From contig OZ007567.1 of assembly GCA_963931925.1 (NCBI GenBank), forward strand, positions 93,587,778 through 93,651,777: DNA of 64,000 nt, given 5' to 3'. Shown piece by piece: positions 1 through 12,157 of this stretch. Below the pieces are notes generated by a model. The model saw nothing but the letters and a program-made list of their open reading frames with translations. It was not told the DNA's origin and ran no database searches. The DNA is from Onchidella celtica. Lineage: Eukaryota; Mollusca; Gastropoda; Systellommatophora; Onchidiidae. Position 1 is the stretch's first letter. The number at the start of each line of letters is the position of its first letter. The translations under genes and the position numbers were made by a program.

Positions 1-377
1 CAGCCCTCAATCCAGGGTACAAAATTTCAGTTTCACTTAACTTTCAGCCTTATGAGTTTAAGCCCTCCCCTTAATCGGAGCTCTGGCTGCTTGTCTCCTC
101 AGGCTGCACGCACACACACTGTCTCTCTGAAAGTTTAAGTACACATTAGTACATATTTATAGCAATACATGCATCAATACATATCCATCAATATACATAA
201 ATCATATCATCATGAAATTTCCATTCATCCCACGAACAAAGACAACACAAATTCCTACCACAAGATAAGTATTACGTGGACAAAACTAAAGTAACAAATG
301 CCCACTGAAAAATACCTACTAACTAATTACAACTAAATATTACGAAAATGGACGAGTCACAACGGACGAGCCCCCAA
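1..377 (-). mobile_element. 5' leader fragment of a further array copy
   Basis: This stretch matches 6388-6764 and 12777-13153 almost exactly, so it is the untranslated leader that follows an LTR on the minus strand. Its presence left of LTR1 shows that at least one more copy begins here and continues beyond the window. Confidence 0.9.
359..376 (-). promoter_or_regulatory. Primer binding site, tRNA-Pro-like
   Basis: Read on the minus strand, the bases just after the LTR are TGGGGGCTCGTCCGTTGT. The first 14 bases match the classical tRNA-Pro primer site (known from murine leukaemia virus) and the last four differ. Identical sites lie at 6746-6763 and 13135-13152, each next to an LTR. Confidence 0.75.
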
Positions 378-1289
378 TGTCACAAATCCCAGACTGGGAG
401 ATGTAATAGTTTATGACAGGACAACAATCACGAACAAACAAGTTTAACACTTAACAGAACAATCCATCAGACTCACACATTTATTAAACATAATTATACA
501 GATAATAGCGCAATTACATACATTATATTATTGGGATTAACTGCCGTACAACGGCCTTATTCTCACACACACTCTCCCTCGGATCCACAACCCGGTAGTT
601 ACTCCTAAAGGCACTTCGGCCTCAGCCTCTCCCCTCAGGGTCTTAATAGCACATTAATAATTCACTGGCACCGCAGTCTCTCAATATCACCGTCCTATTG
701 TCATACACCTTAGCACTCCCCTAGCACCTCAGCAGGGCAATAACACATTATCATTTCAATAGCCCCTCAACATGGCAATAGTACATTATTAGTTCCTAGC
801 CCATCAACATGGCAATAGTACATTATCACATTCACGCTCATATCTACGTCCCTGTCCGTGGCCTGACTGCCACGACTTTATGTGCCTCTACTGTCCTGCA
901 CTGACAGCCTCACTTCTGGCCTATGTGTGGCCTCCGGCCCTATGCTGGCCTATCACCGTAGGCGGCGCTCTTTGGCCCGACCTCGGCACCAGTCATCACT
1001 GGAAAAACTCTCTCACTGGTCTCTCGACTGCTCCCCTTATGTCCGCCCGCTGGGCTCTTACTAGCGTCCGTTCAGTAGGACCTTCTAACTTGCAGTCATA
1101 GTAATACAGCGCTTTCGCCTCATTCAGACCCCCCACTACTCATAACATGCACGCTTTCCTTACTTGTCTTCGTGCGTTAATTTTACTCTCTTCCTTTCAC
1201 GTCTTTCCCTACCTGTCTGCCGTGAGCCCTTCTTACTCTACACCCGCTCTGTAGCAATCCCCTTAATTGCACTCACTCCACTCGTGACA
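378..1289 (-). repeat. LTR1 of the array (912 bp)
   Basis: On the minus strand the LTR starts TGTCACGAG and ends TTTGTGACA, giving a TGTCAC/GTGACA inverted terminus. It serves as 3' LTR of unit A, and a primer binding site on its other side makes it the 5' LTR of the next copy to the left. Short open frames inside it repeat identically in all three LTRs and show no domain. Confidence 0.93.
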
Positions 1290-1312
1290 TCATCCCCCAC
1301 CCCAAAAAAATT
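1290..1312 (-). other. Polypurine tract of unit A
   Basis: Directly upstream of the 3' LTR on the minus strand is a purine-rich run with GGGGTGGGGGATGA at its LTR side. This is the expected place and composition for the plus-strand primer. The equivalent in unit B is at 7677-7699. Confidence 0.7.
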
Positions 1313-1644
1313 AATGCAATTAATTTCAAATCGCATCAAGATGACTGTCAACGAGTGAGCGTGAGCAATACCTACACTAAAAAAATGACCTAGCAGTTCC
1401 CTTAGTATATAAAATACCGGAATCAGGGAAAAATATGGGGATCAATATGCCCTGCACTATGCATATATATATCACATCATCAATAGCTAACTAAACACAA
1501 TACTTAATACAGAATCCAAAACCAATCAACCTATCAACCATTCTTCATATCATATTTATAATGTCAATATTTTAAAGTCGACTCATTCACACAGATCCTG
1601 TCAATGTTCCTGTCCTCCGATGTATAAGCTCCTGAACTCTTCCC

Positions 1645-4600
1645 CTAGGCTCGACTAAGGTAGTCGGCGATATGATTGCTGGTTCCTGGAATTGGTTGAA
1701 TAACGAAGGTATACGGCTGCAAAGCCAATGCCCATCTAGACAAGCGTGGGCTGGACGAACGATTCTTCGACAAAAACGTTAGTGGCTTGTGGTCTGTCTG
1801 GATACAAAATTCTCGTCCCATGAGATAACGTCCTAATTTCTGGACGGACCACACAATGGCAAGACACTCACGCTCTATCACAGAATACTTTCTTTCTCTC
1901 TGCAATAACTTCCTACTGACATAACATACAGGATGGAGACATTCGTTCTTCTCCTGTAGAAGACAAGCGCCGACACCAGAGTCCGACGCATCCGTTCTGA
2001 GGATAAAATTAGATCGAAAATCGGGTAATATCAGAATGGGTGACGATGATAATGCTGTCACCAAATTATCAAATGCTGTCTGACATTCAGACGTCCACTG
2101 GACCTTATCGGGTTGTCCCTTCTTAGTAAGGTCAGTAAGAGAAGATGACAAGGAGGAAAAATTTGGAATGAACTTTCTGTAATAATTTAAAATTCCCACT
2201 AAGCTTCTGACTTGTTTCTTTGTTTTAGGGATTTGCAACCCTACTAACTTGTCAATTTTTGTTACTTCAGGTCTCTGAACACCTCTACCCACAATATGTC
2301 CTAAGAATACTATCTCTGGACATGCCAAATCCATCTTTGCGGGTTTAGCAGTTAACCCAAAATGACGTAATCGTTGAAAAATTACTGTTGGTGTCTGAAT
2401 ATGATCAGACCATGTCGACGTATGACATGCTATATCGTCAAAGAATGACACGACATTAGGTATGTCCTTCAACACTAGTCTCATTAATCGTGCAAACGTC
2501 GCTGGCGCGTTTACCAACCCAAATGGCATGACCTTAAATTGGAATAATCCAATGGGCGTTTGGAACGCCGTGTATTGTTTAGACTCCTCAGTAAGAGGGA
2601 TTTCCCAATAACCTTTCGTTAAATCTATCTTGGAAAACCACGTGGACCCGGCCAATGAAGCTATTAATTCCTCCTGAAACGGAATAGGCTCCCTATCGCC
2701 TACCGTAATAGTGTTCAATCTTCGAAAATCAATACAGAACCGCACCGATCCATCAAGTTTTTTCACGAGGACGATGGGTGATGAATACGGCGATGTTGAT
2801 GGTTCTATCACATCTAACTTCAACATTGACTCAACTTCCTTTATAACTCTATCTCTCGAAGAAAAAGGCAGCGGATAAGGTCTAAGAAATACTGGCTTAT
2901 CCGAAGTCAACTTTATTTGGTGCTGGATCACGGTAGTGCGACCCGGCAAATCCGTAACAACATCCGGGAATGACGCTAACAGGGTCTTAAGTTCCCTACT
3001 CCTTGAACTCGTAAGGTCAGGGTTAATTTTTACGTCCCTGTAACCTTGTGTCGGAGTTAACTCCGGCAATTGAATTTGTAACTCTTCCTGCGCCTCGGTG
3101 TCGCTTACGTCACAGTCCAACTGGTCTACGACCCCCGTACAAGCAATAGAGAAGACAGTCTCCTCTGGTTTTGTCTGTGCACACAGATACTGTGGTCTCT
3201 CATAAAATCTCTGTAGCATATTAACATGGAAAACCTTACTCGTTCCATCAATGTGGATAGCGTAATCTACCTTTGAAACAACTCGCTCAATAACATAAGG
3301 CCCTTTCCATGTCATCAATAACTTATTATGGTCCGTAGGTAACAACAATAGGACCTTGTCTCCTGGCTTAAAAATTCTCAGTTTGGATCCTCTATCTTTA
3401 TAGGCTTTTGCTCTCTTTGAAGCGATACTAGAAGCTTCTTCTGCTATAGTGCGCGCTGAAGATAATCTTTCTCTTAAATCAACAAGGTCTATCGAAACCT
3501 TTTTAAACGGTTCCGAAACCGTGGGGCTCTTTTGAAGAGGAGCCTGGGGTGTACGACCCTCATGCGTCGTCTTTTGGCACGCACTGCACGTCTTACAATA
3601 TAACCGTACATCTCTGTATACTGACGGCCAATAAAAAATTTTCAGAACTCTTTGCTTGGTTCTAGCACTTCCCATATGATCCGCCAATGGAACATCATGG
3701 GCCAGACGCAATACCGTTGCAATCAAGGATACTGGCACCACTACCTGCTTTAAAATGGATGCCCCCGTTACATACTTACGGAACAGAATGCCCGCCTGAA
3801 CAACAAAGGAAGACGAGCCGTTCTTATATTTCCTCGTTTTCTCGGTTCGCGCTTCCCCAAAACATGGGTTCAATGATGGGTCCTCCCTTTGTAATCTCGC
3901 CAAGCGCTCTGGCGTGATATCTAGGTTGACCGCTGGCGTCGCCAAAGGTCTAATCTTATCTTTATCAGCTACCCGTCGACGTGTTTCGACCGCGGCGCAA
4001 AAGTCAATACCTTTTGATTGCGACCATGCTTGCACGTTCTCATCGGAAGGGGAAACTACCCGTGATACATTCCCAATGATGAGCTGGGCGCCTGGAAAAC
4101 AACCAACGACTGCTTCGACTTCCCCGCTAAGGAAAGGTGTATCTATCACTATTCTTGCCATGGGTAATTTCTCAATGGCCCCCGAAAATTGGATGCACGG
4201 GACAGTCTCACCTGTAAGCTGTGAATCCCGAATGCAGTCTCTATGCACTCCCACAACGGTAGATCCTGTATCTCGTAAAACCGAGACCGGTTCGTCCCCA
4301 ACACACCCCGGATAAACCCTAAGACCACCTCCTGTATGACATGAATTTATAACGGGGATCTTTCTCCCACAAGGTAAAACACCGGAAGATAATAACTTCT
4401 CACAACTGGGACACTTAGAATACTGTCCGCCTCCGTTGTCCGATGTAACACACGCAGCCGCATGATGAAATTTATTTGGGGAACATGGACTGGAGCTACT
4501 GTCCACGTTCGCCGCTATCCTACCTGCAGGGCAATTCACGCTGATGTGATCTGCTCTACCGCAGTTCCAACACTTCGCGGCCCTACACTCGCGTGAAAAG

Positions 4601-5730
4601 TGACCCACGCGTCCGCAAGTCCAACACTCCGCTCCCTGTGCTGCACTAGGCCTGGGTCCCCGTGACCCATCGCGACCGGAACTAGAGTCCCTATGCCGTC
4701 GGTCATCGGCAAAGGTCACAAATCGCCCCCGGCCATTACCGCGACCTAGCCCTCCTGCTCGGTCAAACTTACCGGATCCATATGCAGGTGATTGGTGATA
4801 GCCCCTACGCTGCCCCTGGGCTTGCCCACTATAGGCGCCACGCTGACGCGACCTGTCCTTAAGTCCTGCCGGCGACCCTTCGACAACGGCGACGTACCCA
4901 GCATCTTGGACGTACGCCCTGGCGACTGGTTTGGACGGATGTGCCGTACGGTATGCTTCCGCCAACTTAGACGCCTCCTGCACCGTCGCGGGTTCGTTTT
5001 CTTTCAGGAAGGCCACCAGATCTTTATGGCACGACGCGTACAGCTGGTCACGGATCATTAGGTCTTTCAGTTTAGCAAAATCCGCGCCCACATGCGCCAA
5101 GTCTACCCAGTTCGCGAAATATTCCGTCAATCTCGCGACGAAGGCAGCAAAGTCCTCCCTGGTATCCGCACGTGCTCGCCTAAACTGCTCCCGGAAATAT
5201 TCCTCGGTACGCGCAAATCGGCGAAGCAGCAAAGCCTTCAGCTTATCGTAATCTTGCACGTCTTCGCGCTGTAGCTCTTTAAAGTAGGTTAACGCTCGCC
5301 CCTGCAATAGAGACGCCAGGTACGTGGACCATAATTCCTTATTTTCCCCCCATTGCAATTGTGCGTTCAGTTCGAACCTGTAAAGGAAGGCGTCTATGTC
5401 GTCCTTCCGGTCGTCGAACGTAGGGAGCTTAATCCGAACACCACCTTTATTGTGTACCTGCCGCTCAACTGTTTCTGTTGGCGCATTCTTTTTGATTTCC
5501 AACTCGGCGATTCTTATTCGCGCGTCTCTCTCCTGCTGCTTATCTTCTAACTCCTTTAACTTAAACTCCCTCTCCTGCTCCTGAGTTTTAGCCTCTCTTT
5601 CCTGTTGCTTAAACTCCCTTTCCTGCTCCTGAGCCTCTTTTTCTCGCTCTCTATCCTTAGCACGCTCATCGCGCAAATCCGCCTGCTGTTCTTTAATCCG
5701 GGCCGCGTAGCTCTTCTCCCTCAAGGCCAA
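1645..5730 (-). CDS. Gag-Pol polyprotein, unit A (Gmr1-like; integrase core missing)
   Basis: A 1361-codon frame carries, in order: a highly charged coiled coil (about residues 10-75), retroviral-type Gag, two CCHC zinc knuckles (about 368-405), a protease with RDTGS (about 484), the integrase H2C2 zinc finger (HxxxxxxH near 678, CxxC near 713-717), a GPY/F-like domain (about 800-850), RT with FFDD at about 1096, and RNase H with TDAS near 1245 ending in the usual ADYLSR. Between the first integrase aspartate region (VSIDLV, about 744) and the GPY/F linker the catalytic core is absent, roughly 200 residues, without breaking the frame. Compared with unit B the natural start is the ATG at 5770. 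A one-base insertion at 5697-5700 puts those first codons out of frame, so the 5730 start is secondary. Confidence 0.9.
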   Translation of the reverse strand: MALREKSYAARIKEQQADLRDERAKDREREKEAQEQEREFKQQEREAKTQEQEREFKLKELEDKQQERDARIRIAELEIKKNAPTETVERQVHNKGGVRIKLPTFDDRKDDIDAFLYRFELNAQLQWGENKELWSTYLASLLQGRALTYFKELQREDVQDYDKLKALLLRRFARTEEYFREQFRRARADTREDFAAFVARLTEYFANWVDLAHVGADFAKLKDLMIRDQLYASCHKDLVAFLKENEPATVQEASKLAEAYRTAHPSKPVARAYVQDAGYVAVVEGSPAGLKDRSRQRGAYSGQAQGQRRGYHQSPAYGSGKFDRAGGLGRGNGRGRFVTFADDRRHRDSSSGRDGSRGPRPSAAQGAECWTCGRVGHFSRECRAAKCWNCGRADHISVNCPAGRIAANVDSSSSPCSPNKFHHAAACVTSDNGGGQYSKCPSCEKLLSSGVLPCGRKIPVINSCHTGGGLRVYPGCVGDEPVSVLRDTGSTVVGVHRDCIRDSQLTGETVPCIQFSGAIEKLPMARIVIDTPFLSGEVEAVVGCFPGAQLIIGNVSRVVSPSDENVQAWSQSKGIDFCAAVETRRRVADKDKIRPLATPAVNLDITPERLARLQREDPSLNPCFGEARTEKTRKYKNGSSSFVVQAGILFRKYVTGASILKQVVVPVSLIATVLRLAHDVPLADHMGSARTKQRVLKIFYWPSVYRDVRLYCKTCSACQKTTHEGRTPQAPLQKSPTVSEPFKKVSIDLVDLRERLSSARTIAEEASSIASKRAKAYKDRGSKLRIFKPGDKVLLLLPTDHNKLLMTWKGPYVIERVVSKVDYAIHIDGTSKVFHVNMLQRFYERPQYLCAQTKPEETVFSIACTGVVDQLDCDVSDTEAQEELQIQLPELTPTQGYRDVKINPDLTSSRSRELKTLLASFPDVVTDLPGRTTVIQHQIKLTSDKPVFLRPYPLPFSSRDRVIKEVESMLKLDVIEPSTSPYSSPIVLVKKLDGSVRFCIDFRRLNTITVGDREPIPFQEELIASLAGSTWFSKIDLTKGYWEIPLTEESKQYTAFQTPIGLFQFKVMPFGLVNAPATFARLMRLVLKDIPNVVSFFDDIACHTSTWSDHIQTPTVIFQRLRHFGLTAKPAKMDLACPEIVFLGHIVGRGVQRPEVTKIDKLVGLQIPKTKKQVRSLVGILNYYRKFIPNFSSLSSSLTDLTKKGQPDKVQWTSECQTAFDNLVTALSSSPILILPDFRSNFILRTDASDSGVGACLLQEKNECLHPVCYVSRKLLQRERKYSVIERECLAIVWSVQKLGRYLMGREFCIQTDHKPLTFLSKNRSSSPRLSRWALALQPYTFVIQPIPGTSNHIADYLSRA

Positions 5731-5770
5731 GTTCCTTACCCAACTTCATTAATTGTTGGAGTTCCGCCAT

Positions 5771-6745
5771 TTCACAGATTTATGGTTATGGTATGTATTA
5801 TAAAAACGGCTAACCTGTCGGTATGATCACTAACGACACGACCAGAGACCTGAGATCACACCAGATATAACAATACCCAATTGTCTAAAATACAATTCAG
5901 AAATTTACCTACTTCCTAACTAATTCTATATTCATACAATGCATAGCACTATTAATAATAAAAAAGAATAGAAAAGACACAAATGAGGAAATTCAGTAGA
6001 AGGACCACAAGTACGTCAAGGACAACGAACCAGACTAGGACAAAGACCTAAAAAAGAAAATATAATGGAAAAAAATGCAACCTAACTACGCCGATTACAC
6101 AACACGGTACGAACAAGAACAGAGTCTGAAAAAAAAGAACGTATCTACAGATAGGGAAGAGAGAGACAAGAGAAACGTCTTCCTAAAACAGCGAGGAAGA
6201 TAGAACGCTACAATCTAAACAAAAATACAGGTCCCTACAGAACTGTTCACTGTGATGAACGCGGTTCCTAGATTAGCCCACCTTCCGAAGAGGATAAACT
6301 ACGCTCACCACAGCAAACCCGCGCCACCGCCCGTATAATCGATTACGACAAAAACAGAAAAACAGCGGAAAAAGACAGAAGAACAGACAGCCCTCAATCC
6401 AGGGTACAAAATTTCAGTTTCACTTAACTTTCAGCCTTATGAGTTTAAGCCCTCCCCTTAATCGGAGCTCTGGCTGCTTGTCTCCTCAGGCTGCACGCAC
6501 ACACACTGTCTCTCTGAAAGTTTAAGTACACATTAGTACATATTTATAGCAATACATGCATCAATACATATCCATCAATATACATAAATCATATCATCAT
6601 GAAATTTCCATTCATCCCACGAACAAAGACAACACAAATTCCTACCACAAGATAAGTATTATGTGGACAAAACTAAAGTAACAAATGCCCACTGAAAAAT
6701 ACCTACTAACTAACTACAACTAAATATTACGAAAATGGACGAGTC
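5771..6745 (-). other. 5' untranslated leader of unit A
   Basis: About 975 bp lie between the primer site and gag. The leader is A-rich with no long frame. It is the place where packaging and translation signals would sit, but I can point to none specifically. Confidence 0.7.
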
Positions 6746-6764
6746 ACAACGGACGAGCCCCCAA

Positions 6765-7676
6765 TGTCACAAATCCCAGACTGGGAGATGTAATAGTTTA
6801 TGACAGGACAACAATCACGAACAAACAAGTTTAACACTTAACAGAACAATCCATCAGACTCACACATTTATTAAACATAATTATACAGATAATAGCGCAA
6901 TTACATACATTATATTATTGGGATTAACTGCCGTACAACGGCCTTATTCTCACACACACTCTCCCTCGGATCCACAACCCGGTAGTTACTCCTAAAGGCA
7001 CTTCGGCCTCAGCCTCTCCCCTCAGGGTCTTAATAGCACATTAATAATTCACTGGCACCGCAGTCTCTCAATATCACCGTCCTATTGTCATACACCTTAG
7101 CACTCCCCTAGCACCTCAGCAGGGCAATAACACATTATCATTTCAATAGCCCCTCAACATGGCAATAGTACATTATTAGTTCCTAGCCCATCAACATGGC
7201 AATAGTACATTATCACATTCACGCTCATATCTACGTCCCTGTCCGTGGCCTGACTGCCACGACTTTATGTGCCTCTACTGTCCTGCACTGACAGCCTCAC
7301 TTCTGGCCTATGTGTGGCCTCCGGCCCTATGCTGGCCTATCACCGTAGGCGGCGCTCTTTGGCCCGACCTCGGCACCAGTCATCACTGGAAAAACTCTCT
7401 CACTGGTCTCTCGACGGCTCCCCTTATGTCCGCCCGCTGGGCTCTTACTAGCGTCCGTTCAGTAGGACCTTCTAACTTGCAGTCATAGTAATACAGCGCT
7501 TTCGTCTCATTCAGACCCCCCACTACTCATAACATGCACGCTTTCCTTACTTGTCTTCGTGCGTTAATTTTACTCTCTTCCTTTCACGTCTTTCCCTACC
7601 TGTCTGCCGTGAGCCCTTCTTACTCTACACCCGCTCTGTAGCAATCCCCTTAATTGCACTCACTCCACTCGTGACA
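6765..7676 (-). repeat. LTR2 of the array (912 bp)
   Basis: Shared by units A (as 5' LTR) and B (as 3' LTR). It differs from LTR1 at a handful of positions, for example cgacggctcc in place of cgactgctcc, so the copies are young or have been homogenised. Confidence 0.93.
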
Positions 7677-8031
7677 TCATCCCCCACCCCAAAAAAATTA
7701 ATGCAATTAATTTCAAATCGCATCAAGATGACTGTCAACGAGTGAGCGTGAGCAATACGTACACTAAAAAAAATGACCTAGCAGTTCCCCTAGTATATAA
7801 AATACCGGAATCAGGGAAAAATATGGGGATCAATATGCCCTGCACTATGCATATATATATCACATCATCAATAGCTAACTAAACACAATACTTAATACAG
7901 AATCCAAAACCAATCAACCTATCAACCATTCTTCATATCATATTTATAATGTCAATATTTTAAAGTCGACTCATTCACACAGATCCTGTCAATGTTCCTG
8001 TCCTCCGATGTATAAGCTCCTGAACTCTTCC

Positions 8032-11000
8032 CCTAGGCTCGACTAAGTTAGTCGGCGATATGATTGCTGGTTCCTGGAATTGGTTGAATAACGAAGGTAT
8101 ACGGCTGCAAAGCCAATGCCCATCTAGACAAGCGTGGGCTGGACGAACGATTCTTCGACAAAAACGTTAGTGGCTTGTGGTCTGTCTGGATACAAAATTC
8201 TCGTCCCATGAGATAACGTCCTAATTTCTGGACGGACCACACAATGGCAAGACACTCACGCTCTATCACAGAATACTTTCTTTCTCTCTGCAATAACTTC
8301 CTACTGACATAACATACAGGATGGAGACATTCGTTCTTCTCCTGTAGAAGACAAGCGCCGACACCAGAGTCCGACGCATCCGTTCTGAGGATAAAATTAG
8401 ATCGAAAATCGGGTAATATCAGAATGGGTGACGATGATAATGCTGTCACCAAATTATCAAATGCTGTCTGACATTCAGACGTCCACTGGACCTTATCGGG
8501 TTGTCCCTTCTTAGTAAGGTCAGTAAGAGAAGATGACAAGGAGGAAAAATTTGGAATGAACTTTCTGTAATAATTTAAAATTCCCACTAAGCTTCTGACT
8601 TGTTTCTTTGTTTTAGGGATTTGCAACCCTACTAACTTGTCAATTTTTGTTACTTCAGGTCTCTGAACACCTCTACCCACAATATGTCCTAAGAATACTA
8701 TCTCTGGACATGCCAAATCCATCTTTGCGGGTTTAGCAGTTAACCCAAAATGACGTAATCGTTGAAAAATTACTGTTGGTGTCTGAATATGATCAGACTA
8801 TGTCGACGTATGACATGCTATATCGTCAAAGAATGACACGACATTAGGTATGTCCTTCAACACTAGTCTCATTAATCGTGCAAACGTCGCTGGCGCGTTT
8901 ACCAACCCAAATGGCATGACCTTAAATTGGAATAATCCAATGGGCGTTTGGAACGCCGTGTATTGTTTAGACTCCTCAGTAAGAGGGATTTCCCAATAAC
9001 CTTTCGTTAAATCTATCTTGGAAAACCACGTGGACCCGGCCAATGAAGCTATTAATTCCTCCTGAAACGGAATAGGCTCCCTATCGCCTACCGTAATAGT
9101 GTTCAATCTTCGAAAATCAATACAGAACCGCACCGATCCATCAAGTTTTTTCACGAGGACGATGGGTGATGAATACGGCGATGTTGATGGTTCTATCACA
9201 TCTAACTTCAACATTGACTCAACTTCCTTGATAACTCTATCTCTCGAAGAAAAAGGCAGCGGATAAGGTCTAAGAAATACTGGCTTATCCGAAGTCAACT
9301 TTATTTGGTGCTGGATCACGGTAGTGCGACCCGGCAAATCCGTAACAACATCCGGGAATGACGCTAACAGGGTCTTAAGTTCCCTACTCCTTGAACTCGT
9401 AAGGTCAGGGTTAATTTTTACGTCCCTGTAACCTTGTGTCGGAGTTAACTCCGGCAATTGAATTTGTAACTCTTCCTGCGCCTCGGTGTCGCTTACGTCA
9501 CAGTCCAACTGGTCTACGACCCCCGTACAAGCAATAGAGAAGACAGTCTCCTCTGGTTTTGTCTGTGCACACAGATACTGTGGTCTCTCATAAAATCTCT
9601 GTAGCATATTAACATGGAAAACCTTACCCGTTCCATCAATGTGGATAGCGTAATCTACCTTTGAAACAACTCGCTCAATAACATAAGGCCCTTTCCATGT
9701 CATCAATAACTTATTATGGTCCGTAGGTAACAACAATAGGACCTTGTCTCCTGGCTTAAAAATTCTCAGTTTGGATCCTCTATCTTTATAGGCTTTTGCT
9801 CTCTTTGAAGCGATACTAGAAGCTTCTTCTGCTATAGTGCGCGCTGAAGATAATCTTTCTCTTAAATCAACAAGGTCTATCGAAACCTTTTTAAACGGTT
9901 CCGAAACCGTGGGGCTCTTTTGAAGAGGAGCCTGGGGTGTACGACCCTCATGCGTCGTCTTTTGGCACGCACTGCACGTCTTACAATATAACCGTACATC
10001 TCTGTATACTGACGGCCAATAAAAAAATTTCAGAACTCTTTGCTTGGTTCTAGCACTTCCCATATGATCCGCCAATGGAACATCATAGGCCAGACGCAAT
10101 ACCGTTGCAATCAAGGATACTGGCACCACTACCTGCTTTAAAATGGATGCCCCCGTTACATACTTACGGAACAGAATGCCCGCCTGAACAACAAAGGAAG
10201 ACGAGCCGTTCTTATATTTCCTCGTTTTCTCGGTTCGCGCTTCCCCAAAACATGGGTTTAATGATGGGTCCTCCCTTTGTAATCTCGCCAAGCGCTCTGG
10301 CGTGATATCTAGGTTGACCGCTGGCGTCGCCAAAGGTCTAATCTTATCTTTATCAGCTACCCGTCGACGTGTTTCGACCGCGGCGCAAAAGTCAATACCT
10401 TTTGATTGCGACCATGCTTGCACGTTCTCATCGGAAGGGGAAACTACCCGTGATACATTCCCAATGATGAGCTGGGCGCCTGGAAAACAACCAACGACTG
10501 CTTCGACTTCCCCGCTAAGGAAAGGTGTATCTATCACTATTCTTGCCATGGGTAATTTCTCAATGGCCCCCGAAAATTGGATGCACGGGACAGTCTCACC
10601 TGTAAGCTGTGAATCCCGAATGCAGTCTCTATGCACTCCCACAACGGTAGATCCTGTATCTCGTAAAACCGAGACCGGTTCGTCCCCAACAAACCCCGGA
10701 TAAACCCTAAGACCACCTCCTGTATGACATGAATTTATAACGGGGATCTTTCTCCCACAAGGTAAAACACCGGAAGATAATAACTTCTCACAACTGGGAC
10801 ACTTAGAATACTGTCCGCCTCCGTTGTCCGATGTAACACACGCAGCCGCATGATGAAATTTATTTGGGGAACATGGACTGGAGCTACTGTCCACGTTCGC
10901 CGCTATCCTACCTGCAGGGCAATTCACGCTGATGTGATCTGCTCTACCGCAGTTCCAACACTTCGCGGCCCTACACTCGCGTGAAAAGTGACCCACGCGT

Positions 11001-12157
11001 CCGCAAGTCCAACACTCCGCTCCCTGTGCTGCACTAGGCCTGGGTCCCCGTGACCCATCGCGACCGGAACTAGAGTCCCTATGCCGTCGGTCATCGGCAA
11101 AGGTCACAAATCGCCCCCGGCCATTACCGCGACCTAGCCCTCCTGCTCGGTCAAACTTACCGGATCCATATGCAGGTGATTGGTGATAGCCCCTACGCTG
11201 CCCCTGGGCTTGCCCACTATAGGCGCCACGCTGACGCGACCTGTCCTTAAGTCCTGCCGGCGACCCTTCGACAACGGCGACGTACCCAGCATCTTGGACG
11301 TACGCCCTGGCGACTGATTTGGACGGATGTGCCGTACGGTATGCTTCCGCCAACTTAAACGCCTCCTGCACCGTCGCGGGTTCGTTTTCTTTCAGGAAGG
11401 CCACCAGATCTTTATGGCACGACGCGTACAGCTGGTCACGGATCATTAGGTCTTTCAGTTTAGCAAAATCCGCGCCCACATGCGCCAAGTTTACCCAGTT
11501 CGCGAAATATTCCGTCAATCTCGCGTCGAAGGCAGCAAAGTCCTCCCTGGTATCCGCACGTGCTCGCCTAAACTGCTCCCGGAAATATTCCTCGGTACGC
11601 GCAAATCGGCGAAGCAGCAAAGCCTTCAGCTTATCATAATCTTGCACGTCTTCGCGCTGTAGCTCTTTAAAGTAGGTTAACGCTCGCCCCTGCAATAGAG
11701 ACGCCAGGTACGTGGACCATAATTCCTTATTTTCCCCCCATTGCAATTGTGCGTTCAGTTCGAACCTGTAAAGGAAGGCGTCTATGTCGTCCTTCCGGTC
11801 GTCGAACGTAGGGAGCTTAATCCGAACACCACCTTTATTGTGTACCTGCCGCTCAACTGTTTCTGTTGGCGCATTCTTTTTGATTTCCAACTCGGCGATT
11901 CTTATTCGCGCGTCTCTCTCCTGCTGCTTATCTTCTAACTCCTTTAACTTAAACTCCCTCTCCTGCTCCTGAGCCTTAGCCTCTCTTTCCTGTTGCTTAA
12001 ACTCCCTTTCCTGCTCCTGAGCCTCTTTTTCTCGCTCTCTATCCTTAGCACGCTCATCGCGCAAATCCGCCTGCTGTTCTTTAATCCAGCCGCGTAGCTC
12101 TTCTCCCTCAAGGCCAAGTTCCTTACCCAACTTCATTAATTGTTGGAGTTCCGCCAT
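8032..12157 (-). pseudogene. Gag-Pol polyprotein, unit B, two nonsense codons
   Basis: Same domain order as unit A and the same missing integrase core. Translation starts at ATG 12157 (MAELQQLMKLG), which is the clean gag start. A tryptophan codon in the RT, just after the FFDD motif, has become TAG at 8796-8798, and a second stop replaces the tyrosine four codons before the normal end (ADYLSRA in unit A). The frame from 12157 to 8798 is 1119 codons, and 8722 to 8048 holds the remaining RT-RNase H. Gag, protease and the RT active site would still be made, but RNase H would not. Confidence 0.9.

Noticed and set aside
880..1101. 73-codon frame repeated at 880, 7267 and 13656
   Set aside because: It lies inside the LTRs and repeats only because the LTR does. 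No domain, and antisense to the element.
3914..4315. 133-codon plus-strand frame opposite the protease region, also at 10302
   Set aside because: Shadow of the Gag-Pol frame on the other strand.
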